From Paracoccus sp. MKU1 (lineage in GTDB: Bacteria; Pseudomonadota; Alphaproteobacteria; Rhodobacterales; Rhodobacteraceae): 58,908 bases of DNA. The DNA is taken from contig NZ_LLWQ01000149.1 of the NCBI RefSeq assembly GCF_001447385.1, positions 1 through 58,908 of the forward strand, written 5' to 3'. Under the pieces are notes generated by a model. The model was not told the DNA's origin, searched no databases, and was given only the letters and a program-made list of their open reading frames with translations. Positions 26,381 to 34,142 of this stretch are shown here, in pieces. The translations under genes and the position numbers were made by a program. How positions within the stretch are numbered: the stretch's first letter is position 1; each line of letters starts with the position of its first letter.

Positions 26381-27085
26381 TTAAGCAGGTTCGGGCGGCG
26401 TGGAGCCACCGGGCGTTGCTTCGCGGCCTGCGGAACCGCCAACAAGGTCGATGGCATGCCGGAACAAGCCCTGACTGCCGCCTGAATTATCCATCTCGGA
26501 TGCGATGTTGATACCGCCCGAGATCATGGAACCGCCGACGATCACCTCGCCATAGGCGATGGGCACGATGCCGCCCTCGCGGGTGTTCGAGACCGGGCCA
26601 GTCATTGTGAAGGATTGCGAATTGTCGCCTGCCTCAATCTCGGGTGCCAACATACTGGCAACGCCGGTCAGCAACATGGACGTGCCGAGGGTGCCGGCAA
26701 GCCCGCCCCAAGTAGCGCCACCGACGGCACCAGCGGCTCCGCTCCACACGGCGACATTCAGGCCGGGCACCATGGAAAGACCAATGAGTGCGATGCCGGC
26801 GATGATCTTGCCAAGCCCGCCACGCTTGCGCCCCTGGGTGGCCGGAACGATATGAACGTCATTCCGACCGAGGTTGAAGCCAAGTTCGGTTTCGCCAAGC
26901 GCAACGCCGTTGCTGATGTTCTTGCCGAGGATCACGCGATAGAAGCCGTCGCGGATCGCGTTGGCGAAGCGGGGGAAGTTCGCCCGTAGGGCGCAGACAA
27001 CATCCGTGATGCTGTCCACGTCGAACAGATGCTTGCGGCCAAACTCCTTGCCAAGCGCGCCGTGCAGGTAAACGGATCGCATCAT
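26381..27085 (-). CDS. Lambda gpI-like tail assembly protein
   Basis: A 234-aa protein of the phage lambda tail assembly protein I family. The N-terminus VYLHGALGKEFGRKHLFDVD then SITDVVCALRANFPRFANAI is the family hallmark. A glycine-rich hydrophobic middle (GKIIAGIALIGLSMVPGLNV) follows, then PIAYGEVIVGGSMISGGINI. In lambda, gpI acts with gpK and gpJ in building the tail tip, and gpJ follows I. Here no gpJ or NlpC/P60-like gpK gene is present. The start shares one base with the preceding stop (TGATG). Confidence 0.88.
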   Translation of the reverse strand: MMRSVYLHGALGKEFGRKHLFDVDSITDVVCALRANFPRFANAIRDGFYRVILGKNISNGVALGETELGFNLGRNDVHIVPATQGRKRGGLGKIIAGIALIGLSMVPGLNVAVWSGAAGAVGGATWGGLAGTLGTSMLLTGVASMLAPEIEAGDNSQSFTMTGPVSNTREGGIVPIAYGEVIVGGSMISGGINIASEMDNSGGSQGLFRHAIDLVGGSAGREATPGGSTPPEPA

Positions 27086-27327
27086 CAGGCGGCATCCTCG
27101 AAAGCAGATTCGTCCATGTCAAAATAGCCGGGCGGGGGTTCATCGCTCTGGATGCTTTCCGGCCAGATGTTCAATTCAAACATAAGCCATTCATCCGCCT
27201 TCACCTCGGCCAGCGAAACAAGGCAAGGTTCGTTCCGCTCCAGCGGGTGCAGGAAAGATGCGGCGGCACCAGCGCGCATGCCTTCCCAAAGGCTATCCGG
27301 GATATAAACAGGATGTTCGTTTCTCAT
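27085..27327 (-). CDS. Small protein upstream of gpI
   Basis: About 80 aa from ATG 27327 (MRNEHPVYIPDSLWEGMRAG...). An in-frame TTG at 27375 would give 96 aa but has no ribosome site. It is acidic at the C-terminus (PPPGYFDMDESAFEDAA). It is in the place of lambda gpK but shows no NlpC/P60 motif. The function is unknown; it is translationally coupled to the gpI-like gene. Confidence 0.6.
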   Translation of the reverse strand: MRNEHPVYIPDSLWEGMRAGAAASFLHPLERNEPCLVSLAEVKADEWLMFELNIWPESIQSDEPPPGYFDMDESAFEDAA

Positions 27328-27523
27328 TCTCTTGGCTTTCTGGTCGAGGTGATCCCCGGCCCAAAATGTGAGCAAAGGGCCGGGGGTTGTTCCGGGCGTT
27401 TATGGTGTGGTGCCTTTGGGATTGCCCGGAACGGGTAAGAATCTGGCATGACCGATTCCGGCCTGCAAGAGTCCGAAGGCGCAATTTCGAAGAATATTGA
27501 GTCGCATATACTGACTCACTATT

Positions 27524-27553
27524 TGCCTAGATAGGCAGATGCCTATCTAGGCA
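27524..27553. repeat. Two tandem palindromes made of TGCCTA half-sites
   Basis: TGCCTAGATAGGCA (27524-27537) and TGCCTATCTAGGCA (27540-27553) are reverse complements and each is itself a dyad. Together they give four TGCCTA/TAGGCA half-sites. The array spans the stop codon and last codons of the Fis-type regulator gene. There is no U-tract on either side, so a protein-binding site is more likely than a terminator. Confidence 0.7.
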
Positions 27554-27811
27554 TTCATCGGCCGAATCCATTGCGGCAATGAGTATTGCGGCGATCTCAT
27601 CAGCCCCATATGGGGCTGGTGTGGTGACAGGCTTTTTCGCCGATAAATCTTTGATTTTTCTATGGAAAGCGGAACGCTCCATACCCGCAAACCGGGCTGT
27701 TTTGCTGACGTTGCCGTTAAAGCGGCTTAGCTGTATCCCTAGATACTGCCGTTCAAACTCCCGTCGAGCATCCCGCAACGGCAAAGCGCCAATATCAATT
27801 CTGATTTCCAT
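27527..27811 (-). CDS. Fis-type helix-turn-helix DNA-binding protein
   Basis: A 94-aa protein. LRDARREFERQYLGIQLSRF then NGNVSKTARFAGMERSAFHR and KIKDL (about residues 12-56) is a Fis/NtrC C-terminal helix-turn-helix. It resembles the DNA-binding end of NtrX/NtrC activators but lacks the AAA+ domain. GGAAG precedes ATG 27811. It is the only recognisable DNA-binding regulator in the element, so it is a candidate controller of late genes or excision. A possible -10 (TATAAA) lies near 27860. Confidence 0.8.
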   Translation of the reverse strand: MEIRIDIGALPLRDARREFERQYLGIQLSRFNGNVSKTARFAGMERSAFHRKIKDLSAKKPVTTPAPYGADEIAAILIAAMDSADECLDRHLPI

Positions 27812-27887
27812 TCCCTACTTCCGCATGGTGTAAATACCGGACAATAGTCCTTGTCGTATTTATACCCTGGGTTTCGGAACCTGTCTC

Positions 27888-27966
27888 ATGGGAAAATAGA
27901 AGCCCGCAAGCAGTGACGAGTTGCTTGCGGGCTTCCGTGTGAAGTGGTTGGATGCCTTTTCACATA
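27888..27966 (-). ncRNA. Candidate small RNA of about 80 nt
   Basis: A strong promoter (-35 TTGCGA at 27996-28001, 17-bp spacer, -10 TATATA at 27973-27978) points left. Transcription from about 27966 would reach an intrinsic terminator within 80 nt. The RNA would have a 5' stem (GUGAA / UUCAC) and the terminator stem. It could be a free small RNA or a leader attenuated ahead of the Fis-type gene. No protein fits in it. Confidence 0.55.
27899..27935 (-). terminator. Strong intrinsic terminator
   Basis: Perfect 14-bp arms GAAGCCCGCAAGCA (27899-27912) and TGCTTGCGGGCTTC (27922-27935) with a 9-nt loop. On the minus strand they are followed by TATTTT. This is the clearest terminator in the element and also the right size to end a structured RNA transcribed from further right. 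Confidence 0.85.
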
Positions 27967-27972
27967 CCTACT

Positions 27973-28001
27973 TATATAGCGACAACCGGAATATGTCGCA
28001 A
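27973..28001 (-). promoter_or_regulatory. Sigma-70-type promoter facing left
   Basis: TTGCGA - 17 bp - TATATA on the minus strand, the best promoter match in the non-coding region. It starts transcription about 30 bp before the terminator hairpin at 27899-27935. Confidence 0.6.
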
Positions 28002-28040
28002 GTGGAATGAGGATTTTTCGCTGGATTATTTCCCGCACTC

Positions 28041-28111
28041 GCCGCCTGCGGCGGCTCCCTGCCGCGCTCGCTATCGCTCGCTTGCCACATCCCTGCGCGG
28101 GCTACGCCCGC
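28041..28111. repeat. Cluster of GC-rich short hairpins
   Basis: GCCGCC-TGC-GGCGGC (28041-28055) and GCGGGC-TAC-GCCCGC (28097-28111) are perfect 6-bp hairpins. Between them is a direct repeat of GCTCGC-type sequence. They continue the pattern of compact stems seen to the right and may be the 3' part of the same structured transcript. Confidence 0.55.
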
Positions 28112-28199
28112 TCGGGTTGTTCAGTCAGTGAATCATTTAACCGGAACACACTTAACGAGGTAACGTAGTAATCTTTGATGCTCCCCTTTCCGGAGATGA

Positions 28200-28745
28200 T
28201 TATTCCCCCTGATGGATAAAGACCATTAACAACCAGAGGATAAACCTCTGGTGATCTCTATCCATCAGGGGGAATGCAATCGAAGTTCTTTCCGTCGAAG
28301 TGTTGAACCGAACCTGCTTGTCAAGGCGACCGGGCGGCATCCGTTGTCCCGGCGATATTCGGCGCATTCAGCCTTTCGGCTATGCGGTTGCAGCCCTCGG
28401 GCTGCGCGACGTGGGCGGCTCAACTACAACCAAACCCACATCTAGCGGTTGTCACACACGGGGACAGAGCCGCTATCTTTTCGGTGCTATCTGGCGATGC
28501 CGGGAAGCAACCTCCCTTGTGCGTCCGGCATTCTCTGCCGGGGTGCGATCAAGGGCGATCTAACCTGCGGATTCCTAGCTAATCCGTCTCCGCGCACCGT
28601 CTCGTTTTCGGCTTTCTGCGGGTTCTGTGCCAAGGCTAGGGGCGAACAAGGTTAGGCATGACTGGCCTATCCGAGTGTCAGAGCCTCGCGGGGTAGGGTC
28701 TGCGACAAGACGCTCGCCTAGCACTCGTTCACGAGATGACTTGTC
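28200..28745 (-). ncRNA. Candidate large structured RNA (~0.55 kb)
   Basis: No credible protein gene occupies this part of the element, yet it is packed with perfect short helices when read on the minus strand. They include GACAAG/CUUGUC (28740-28745/28704-28709) enclosing CUCG-UGAA-CGAG. A 7-bp domain helix CUAACCU/AGGUUAG (28649-28655/28560-28566) is present. The hairpin CGGAUU/AAUCCG has a loop (28574-28579) that can pair with CCUAGC (28635-28640) as a pseudoknot. Other stems are CCCUUG/CAAGGG around CCGGCA-GAGAA-UGCCGG, UAGCGG/CCGCUA, GCAGCC-CGAG-GGCUGC and AGCC-GAAA-GGCU (GNRA loop). The GAAA loop appears only in this orientation. Size, density of stems and location in a phage-like element recall GOLLD and ROOL RNAs; identity is untested. 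Confidence 0.6.
28202..28275. repeat. Nested inverted repeat
   Basis: Outer arms ATTCCCCCTGATGGATA (28202-28218) and TATCCATCAGGGGGAAT (28259-28275) are perfect over 17 bp. They enclose an inner hairpin CCAGAGG / CCTCTGG (28233-28239 / 28245-28251). The inner stem is followed on the minus strand by TTGTT, a weak U-tract. It could close the 3' end of the RNA candidate or form a cruciform. Confidence 0.75.
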
Positions 28746-28749
28746 AGCG

Positions 28750-28777
28750 AAGATAGCAGATTGTTGCGCGGTTGCAA
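28750..28777 (-). promoter_or_regulatory. Promoter candidate for the structured RNA
   Basis: On the minus strand TTGCAA (28772-28777) and TATCTT (28750-28755) are 16 bp apart. Initiation about 7 bp downstream falls at or just before 28745, where the first helix (GACAAG) of the RNA begins. The promoter lies just after the stop of the tape-measure gene. Confidence 0.45.
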
Positions 28778-28797
28778 TGGGGTGAAGCGAAGATGCA

Positions 28798-31368
28798 TCA
28801 CCGTCGCAACATTCCGCCGGGGCGCATGCTCCTGACCAGTTCATCTTGGATCAGGCCACGCATGGCGCGTTCGGTCTGTTCCGACACCTGCCGAGCCAGA
28901 TCGGCATTGGCCTCTGGGGTGCCGCCGGTCGCATTGACGTTCACCACCGGCGCAAGGCTGATGTTCTGCACCACCGCAGAGCCGCGCAGAGACTCACCAG
29001 CGGCCCGGTTAAGTTTCCGGCTGCCACCCACCAGCCCGCCGCGACTATAGCCCGCAGCGCCCGATTTAGCGGCCTGGTGCATGGCATCCAGATTGCTGGC
29101 ACCGATGCGCTTCACGCTTTCGGCGCTGAAAACAAACTCGCCGCGATGGACCACGCCCGCCGGTTCATGCTTCCCGCCAGCGCCAGTGAAACCGCCCTCG
29201 CTGAAACCAGCACCACCAAGCGCGCCACCAATGGCACCGATGATCCCCGATCCGGGCGCACCGGACTGCCCGAACGAAAGCAGCAGCTTCAAAACCCGAC
29301 TTTGCAGCAGTTCGGCGGCAAGGTTGCGCAGGGCGTTCCCGAACGCCTCGCTTCCCTTCATGCCGGCGCTGAAAAGATCAGCCAGGGCGTTTGCGCCCTT
29401 CTCGGTCTTGCTGTCAGCGTCCTGCACCTGTTGCGCGGCTTGCTCGGCCTTCTGGCCCGCGTTGACATAGCCGCGCGCAAGCTGGTCAATCTGCGCCTCT
29501 AGCTCGGGCGTGATCTGCTTGCCTGCCTCTTGGGCGGCAACCAGCAGGCGGGCCTTTGCGGCTGCGTATTCCGTGGCATCGCCAAGGCGTTCGTTGGAAA
29601 CCGCCAGCGTTGCCAGCACCGATGCCTCGGTTTGCAGGGCAAGGGTGCGATCCTTGATCGCCTGCGCCTCGCGGGCAAATTCGTCCAGCTTCTCGACACC
29701 ACCAGCACCGCCGCCAGACTTGCCGCCACCCGAGGAACGCCCGGCCCGATCGGCAGCAGCACGGGCGGCATCGGCATCTAGGACGGCTTGGGCGGCTTCC
29801 GCGATCTGCGCATCGGTCAGGGTCGCGCCTGCCTCGGCGGCACGTTTCCGCACGGCCTCTTTCTCGCGTTCCAGCTTCACGCCCTCGCTGGTCAGGGCGT
29901 TGCGGGCGGCTTCCGAGGCGTTGAAACGCTCGTTCGCCTCGCGCATGGCGTTCAGGCTGTCCATGCTGGACTGTTGCGCTGCATGTTGCTGGCGCATGGC
30001 CTCAAGGCGTTTCGTGCCGGGGTCGATCTGCGCAGCCCTCGCCAGTTCACCCACCAGCGCCGATGCCTGCGCCGTGACGCTGGCAATAACGCCGCCAAGG
30101 CGTCCAAGCTGCGACGTTACATTGCTGAACCGCGCCCGGTCCACGTCCGCCAAGCTGGCGAAAGCCGCATCGGCTTCCTTCTGGATTTCGCCCAGCTTGG
30201 CGGCGAAGTCCTCGCCGGTAATCTCGCCCTCGCGAAACTGCCGGGCAAGTTCCATCATCTCTGCCGAGGCGTTGCGCAACTGGTCGGCGGCGGCATCATA
30301 GCCCCAGCTATCCAATTGCCCGATGGCCCCGCGCATGGCGTTGCCTGCCGTGGCGGCTTCCTCGGCCAAGCGCTGATACGCCCCGTCAAGCTGGCGCAGG
30401 CTATCGGCTTGCACGTCCACCGCGTCCCGGTTCTTGGCAAGCTCGTCATAAAGCTCATTGCCGAGGATGGCCCGGCCCTCGGCCTCGTTGTTAAAGATGC
30501 CGTCCAGCCGGTCGCGGAAGTCGGTCAGTTCCACCGCAGCATCGGCAATGGCGATCACCGCGCGCTTGCCGAAAGATTCGACGCGCGCGGTCAGTTCCCC
30601 GAATCTGCGGTCGATCTCGGCGGCCTTGTCGATCATTTCCGAATCCAGCACCGCACCCACGTCATGGGCGCGCTGAATGGTTTCGTTCAATGCGGCCTCG
30701 CCTTGACCGATCAGGATGCCAAGCTGTTCGCCACCGGCACCGCCAAAGATTTCTTCCAGCAGGAAGGACCGCCCGGCTTGGTCGAAGTTTTTCAGCTTGC
30801 CGAGGATCTCGGTCATAAGGGCCGAGGGGTCTTTCAGCTTGGCTTCCAGTTCCTCGGCAGAATAGCCCAGCTTCTTGAACGCCTCGGCACCCGCACCCGT
30901 GCCATTAAGGAAAAACTCGCCCGCCCGCAGGTGCATTTCCTTGAAACCATCGGTCAGGGCGTCCACGCTGATCCGGTTCTGGTCGGCCAGGTATTTCCAT
31001 TCCTGAAAGACGGTCGTGGAAACGCCCGCGCGGCTGGCCTCGTTTTTCAGGTTCGCGGTTTCCTTGGTGATCCGCGAAACGCTGGTGGCAATTTGATCCA
31101 GCCCGCCCAGAGCGATACCACCGGCCACGCCACCAAGGAAAGCGCCGCCGATGCCTTTCAGCGATGCCGGAATGCCGTTGAAGGCTTTGCCGATCCTGCC
31201 GCCGATGCCCTCATATTCCGAGGCGATCTTTCTGGCGTTCTGCCGGGCGATTTGCTCCATGCGCTGCGATGCGCGCTGTTGCTGGACAATGGCCCGGTTA
31301 AAGTCCTTCTCCCATTTGGCGACATTCGCCTCTAGCTTGACCAGCAGGCCGGTTTCATCAAGTGCCAT
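28798..31368 (-). CDS. Phage tail tape-measure protein
   Basis: An 856-aa protein that sets tail length in siphophages. The coiled N-terminus is MALDETGLLVKLEANVAKWE then KDFNRAIVQQQRASQRMEQI. A Gly/Ala hydrophobic segment follows (GGAFLGGVAGGIALGGLDQI). The tape-measure TP901-type region (NLKNEASRAGVSTTVFQEWK; FGGAGGEQLGILIGQ) comes next, then long Ala-rich helices. The C-terminal part GFSEGGFTGAGGKHEPAGVV then HRGEFVFSAESVKRIG is typical. AAGGAT precedes ATG 31368, 17 bp after terL. It is intact, although no tail-tube gene is found in the element. Confidence 0.92.
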   Translation of the reverse strand: MALDETGLLVKLEANVAKWEKDFNRAIVQQQRASQRMEQIARQNARKIASEYEGIGGRIGKAFNGIPASLKGIGGAFLGGVAGGIALGGLDQIATSVSRITKETANLKNEASRAGVSTTVFQEWKYLADQNRISVDALTDGFKEMHLRAGEFFLNGTGAGAEAFKKLGYSAEELEAKLKDPSALMTEILGKLKNFDQAGRSFLLEEIFGGAGGEQLGILIGQGEAALNETIQRAHDVGAVLDSEMIDKAAEIDRRFGELTARVESFGKRAVIAIADAAVELTDFRDRLDGIFNNEAEGRAILGNELYDELAKNRDAVDVQADSLRQLDGAYQRLAEEAATAGNAMRGAIGQLDSWGYDAAADQLRNASAEMMELARQFREGEITGEDFAAKLGEIQKEADAAFASLADVDRARFSNVTSQLGRLGGVIASVTAQASALVGELARAAQIDPGTKRLEAMRQQHAAQQSSMDSLNAMREANERFNASEAARNALTSEGVKLEREKEAVRKRAAEAGATLTDAQIAEAAQAVLDADAARAAADRAGRSSGGGKSGGGAGGVEKLDEFAREAQAIKDRTLALQTEASVLATLAVSNERLGDATEYAAAKARLLVAAQEAGKQITPELEAQIDQLARGYVNAGQKAEQAAQQVQDADSKTEKGANALADLFSAGMKGSEAFGNALRNLAAELLQSRVLKLLLSFGQSGAPGSGIIGAIGGALGGAGFSEGGFTGAGGKHEPAGVVHRGEFVFSAESVKRIGASNLDAMHQAAKSGAAGYSRGGLVGGSRKLNRAAGESLRGSAVVQNISLAPVVNVNATGGTPEANADLARQVSEQTERAMRGLIQDELVRSMRPGGMLRR

Positions 31369-31385
31369 GGTTCAATCCTTACTCG

Positions 31386-33017
31386 TTATGCGACCAGCAG
31401 GCCGAGAATATCGTCGCGGCTGTAAAGCCCGCCTTGTTCTTGGGCAGCGGTCGCGCGCTGGATCGCCATCGCAGAGGCTACAGCAGCGTCAATGCGGCCA
31501 TTGCTGCGTTGCTTGTGCATCTTGACAATACCACTTTGCGGCGCGACTGACACAGCCACGTTATCAAAGTGACTACGTAATACCGGGTCGCCGTTGTGTC
31601 TTATCAACTCACCATTGATCGCTTTAACCAAGGCACCGATTGCCGGTGACATGAGAATATCTCTCTGGATAAAGCTAAAATACGGAAAGCCGTCATCAAA
31701 TAGATTTTGGGCGATCCTATCCGCGTGTTTTGGGTCCGCCGCGATTTCCTGCACGTCATAGGTTGCGCAAAGCTCGCGGATATAGTCCTCCACCTGCTTC
31801 TCGTCCACGATACCGCGCGGACAAACCTCGATCAGGCCAGCATCTGCCCATTCCTGATAAGGCGCGCGGTCCTTCTCGCCCTTGGCCTTCAGATCGGCGG
31901 CAGGCACAAAGCAGCGGTTGCGCAAGGTGATCTGCCCATCATCATGCCGGAAGGCGATGGAAACGGATGACAGGTCGCCGGTCTGCGACATATCCACGCC
32001 GATATAGGCCGGAAGCTGTTCAAGGTCGGCCTCGTCGTCGTCCAGCTTGCGCTGGTCGTATACCGCCAGATCAAAGAGCGGATCGCGGCTGTTCCCCTGC
32101 CATTTGTTCAGGTGGTATTGCTGGAACGCATAACCGGCAGCGGGCAGGTTCTGCGCCCGCCGCGCCTTGTTGCGCAGGTCTTTCAGGTCTTGGAAGCCAT
32201 CGGCAAGGCCGGGGTTGCAGCGATGCCAGACCTTTTCATCGGTCCAGTCGTCTCCTTCCTGCATCTCGAACATGATCGGCAGCAAGGACGGGTCCGAGAT
32301 TTCCCCGGTCGCCACCGCGCGCGCATAGGCATACTGATCGGCGGCAAAGCCGGTGGCACCGCGCCCGGCGGTGGTCGCCGTGACCATCAGGCCATTGCGG
32401 CCTTTCGAGATACCGGATTCCAGCACCTCCCACATTTCCGCGCCCGCAGCTTCCTGCCAAGCGTGGATCTCATCCGCCAGGACGAAACTTGGCGTTGTGC
32501 CGTTCTGGCGCGAACCATCCGAGGAAACCACTTCCAGCTTGGACTCATAGCCCCGGATCAGGCTTTCAATCTCACGCGCAGCATTGCGCTGGTTGATAAC
32601 CTTGGTCGCGCGCACCAGCCGCCGATCAAGACTGACCATCTCGCGCGCTTCCTTGAAGGCGATGGACGCCTGCCGCTTGTCACCGGCAGCAAAGACGATT
32701 TCCCCGCCCGGCACCTTTTCGGGGCCGACCAAGTGCAACAACGCCAGAGCCGCCGATAGCGTGGTCTTGCGGTTGCCGCGCGGAATGTAGAAGAAAACCC
32801 GCGTGACGATGCGGTCGCCATCGGCATCGCGCGGCCCATAGATCGCCCGGATAATGCGCTCCTGCCACGGGTAGAGGGTGAAGGCGCGGCCCGGTGCGGT
32901 GCTTTTGATATGGCGCAACGCCCGCAGGAATTGAACGGCCCGCTCACCATGCCCGAGAGGGTCGGGAATCGGGCTGTTATCATAGACCCATGCGGGGAAG
33001 CTGGATTTCTTCGCCAT
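31386..33017 (-). CDS. terL: Terminase large subunit
   Basis: A 543-aa packaging motor and nuclease of the HK97-type (Terminase_1) family. The ATPase P-loop variant IPRGNRKTTLSAALAL is near residue 95-110, and Walker B is VLADEIHAW near 195. The C-terminal RNase-H-like nuclease has IGVDMSQTGDLSSVSIAF near 330, an Asp in AADPKHADRIA near 430, and RIDAAVASAMA at the end. The start shares one base with the terS stop (TGATG). All key residues appear present, so packaging may be functional. Confidence 0.95.
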   Translation of the reverse strand: MAKKSSFPAWVYDNSPIPDPLGHGERAVQFLRALRHIKSTAPGRAFTLYPWQERIIRAIYGPRDADGDRIVTRVFFYIPRGNRKTTLSAALALLHLVGPEKVPGGEIVFAAGDKRQASIAFKEAREMVSLDRRLVRATKVINQRNAAREIESLIRGYESKLEVVSSDGSRQNGTTPSFVLADEIHAWQEAAGAEMWEVLESGISKGRNGLMVTATTAGRGATGFAADQYAYARAVATGEISDPSLLPIMFEMQEGDDWTDEKVWHRCNPGLADGFQDLKDLRNKARRAQNLPAAGYAFQQYHLNKWQGNSRDPLFDLAVYDQRKLDDDEADLEQLPAYIGVDMSQTGDLSSVSIAFRHDDGQITLRNRCFVPAADLKAKGEKDRAPYQEWADAGLIEVCPRGIVDEKQVEDYIRELCATYDVQEIAADPKHADRIAQNLFDDGFPYFSFIQRDILMSPAIGALVKAINGELIRHNGDPVLRSHFDNVAVSVAPQSGIVKMHKQRSNGRIDAAVASAMAIQRATAAQEQGGLYSRDDILGLLVA

Positions 33018-33412
33018 CAGATCGCCAAGGGGTTCGGGCTGGTGTCGTCGTCGGCATCAGCGCCAGCACCCATCCGGGCGCGGCTGGTCGGGGTCAGGCC
33101 ATATTCGGCGGCAAACTGGCGGGCGGTCTGCATGTAGCGGATTTGCAGGCCACCCATCCGCAGATCGGGCAGGCCACCGGCCAGCGTCATCGCCTCACCG
33201 ATCTGCCGGGCGGCACCAGCGGCGACGCAATAGGCTTCCACGCCGGTAAGGTCGGCCTTGGTGATCACGCCACGCGCGACCAGCAGCGGCAGGACGCGCC
33301 GCCATTCGGCCTTGGCATGGGCAGACAGATAGGCCGGTGCAGGCGGGGCTTTGGTCAGGGCCTCGGCATCACGGCCAAGGGCAGGTTTCACGCCGCGCAG
33401 GTGCTTGCTCAT
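33017..33412 (-). CDS. terS: Terminase small subunit (P27 family)
   Basis: A 131-aa DNA-recognition subunit of the P27/phage terminase small subunit family: LSAHAKAEWRRVLPLLVARG then VITKADLTGVEAYCVAAGAA is the signature. It ends with an acidic tail (ADADDDTSPN). It overlaps the head-closure gene by ATGA and the terL gene by TGATG. In the canonical order terS-terL precede portal; here they follow the connector genes. Confidence 0.9.
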   Translation of the reverse strand: MSKHLRGVKPALGRDAEALTKAPPAPAYLSAHAKAEWRRVLPLLVARGVITKADLTGVEAYCVAAGAARQIGEAMTLAGGLPDLRMGGLQIRYMQTARQFAAEYGLTPTSRARMGAGADADDDTSPNPLAI

Positions 33413-33723
33413 GCCGCGATCACCCGGATTTCCAAGCCCTTCCTGCGCCCGATCTCGGCCAGCCCGACGATATTGTAAGCCTTGCCGTCCATCACCAGCC
33501 GGTCGGCGGTGGTGATCTGCACCAGCGGATAGCGGATCAGGAACACCGCCTTGCGATTGTCCATCTCGCCGGTGCCGGTCAGAAACTCGGTGGTGCTGGC
33601 CTCTTTCAGTTCGGCCCGCGTGGTCAGGATCGGCAGCCAGCTTTCCCGCCCGATGCCATAATCATCCACCAGCACATGCGCGCGCTCGATCTGAATGCGG
33701 TGCTGTAGTTTCCCGGCGCGCAT
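33409..33723 (-). CDS. Head closure / head-tail adaptor protein (SPP1 gp16-like)
   Basis: A 104-aa protein (MRAGKLQHRIQIERAHVLVD...) of the phage head-tail joining family (SPP1 gp16/HK97 gp7-like): LQHRIQIER at the start and VFLIRYPLVQITTADRLVMD then GKAYNIVGLAEIGRRKGLEI at the end. It closes the portal vertex after packaging. ATG 33723 overlaps the DUF3168 stop (TAATG), so the longer start is unlikely. Confidence 0.88.
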   Translation of the reverse strand: MRAGKLQHRIQIERAHVLVDDYGIGRESWLPILTTRAELKEASTTEFLTGTGEMDNRKAVFLIRYPLVQITTADRLVMDGKAYNIVGLAEIGRRKGLEIRVIAA

Positions 33724-34142
33724 TAGCCGGCCCTCCAATACAGGACCGCCCGCAGGCCGATCACCGCATGGGCGAAGGAATATGCCGGATCAGGATCGGG
33801 CACCCATGCCATGGCCGGGCGTTCCCATTGCTCTATCGTGCAGCCCTCGGCGCGGGGTGCGTCCATCAGCGCCAGCATGGCCGCGCTGGTGATCTGGTGC
33901 GCAATGTCCGACCGCCCGGCATCAGTCCAGACGTGCAGCTTCATGGACACCTCGGACACGACATAGCCGCCCGATGCCCAGCCGAGAATATCCACCTGCG
34001 CAGGGGCCATGATGATAACCGGCGCGTCCTCGGGCCGGGCGATCCCGGCCCGGATGCGCTCGGGCGTGACGTGCTCGGCCACGCCGGGCGTTGCGACCAG
34101 CGCCAGCTTGACCGCGCGTTGCAGTTCCATGTCGGGCGTCAT
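33723..34142 (-). CDS. DUF3168 tail-terminator-like protein
   Basis: A 139-aa protein of the DUF3168 (gp17/tail completion) family: MELQRAVKLALVATPGVAEH at the start and VSEVSMKLHVWTDAGRSDIA in the middle. Such proteins cap the tail tube at its junction with the head. It overlaps both neighbours by 1-4 bp. Its presence shows that the connector module expects a long tail. Confidence 0.85.
   Translation of the reverse strand: MTPDMELQRAVKLALVATPGVAEHVTPERIRAGIARPEDAPVIIMAPAQVDILGWASGGYVVSEVSMKLHVWTDAGRSDIAHQITSAAMLALMDAPRAEGCTIEQWERPAMAWVPDPDPAYSFAHAVIGLRAVLYWRAG

Noticed and set aside
28251..28655. Short plus-strand open frames of 60-90 codons in the non-coding region of the element
   Set aside because: They lack ribosome sites and overlap each other in different frames. 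Their composition follows the palindromic stems, which fits structured RNA rather than protein.
28200..28760. Group I or group II self-splicing intron as the explanation for the structured region
   Set aside because: I could not find a convincing domain V hairpin of a group II intron or the P-Q-R-S core of a group I intron, and it does not interrupt a gene. Covariance models should still be run.
28200..28760. A retron or DGR cassette
   Set aside because: No reverse transcriptase gene is present anywhere in the element.
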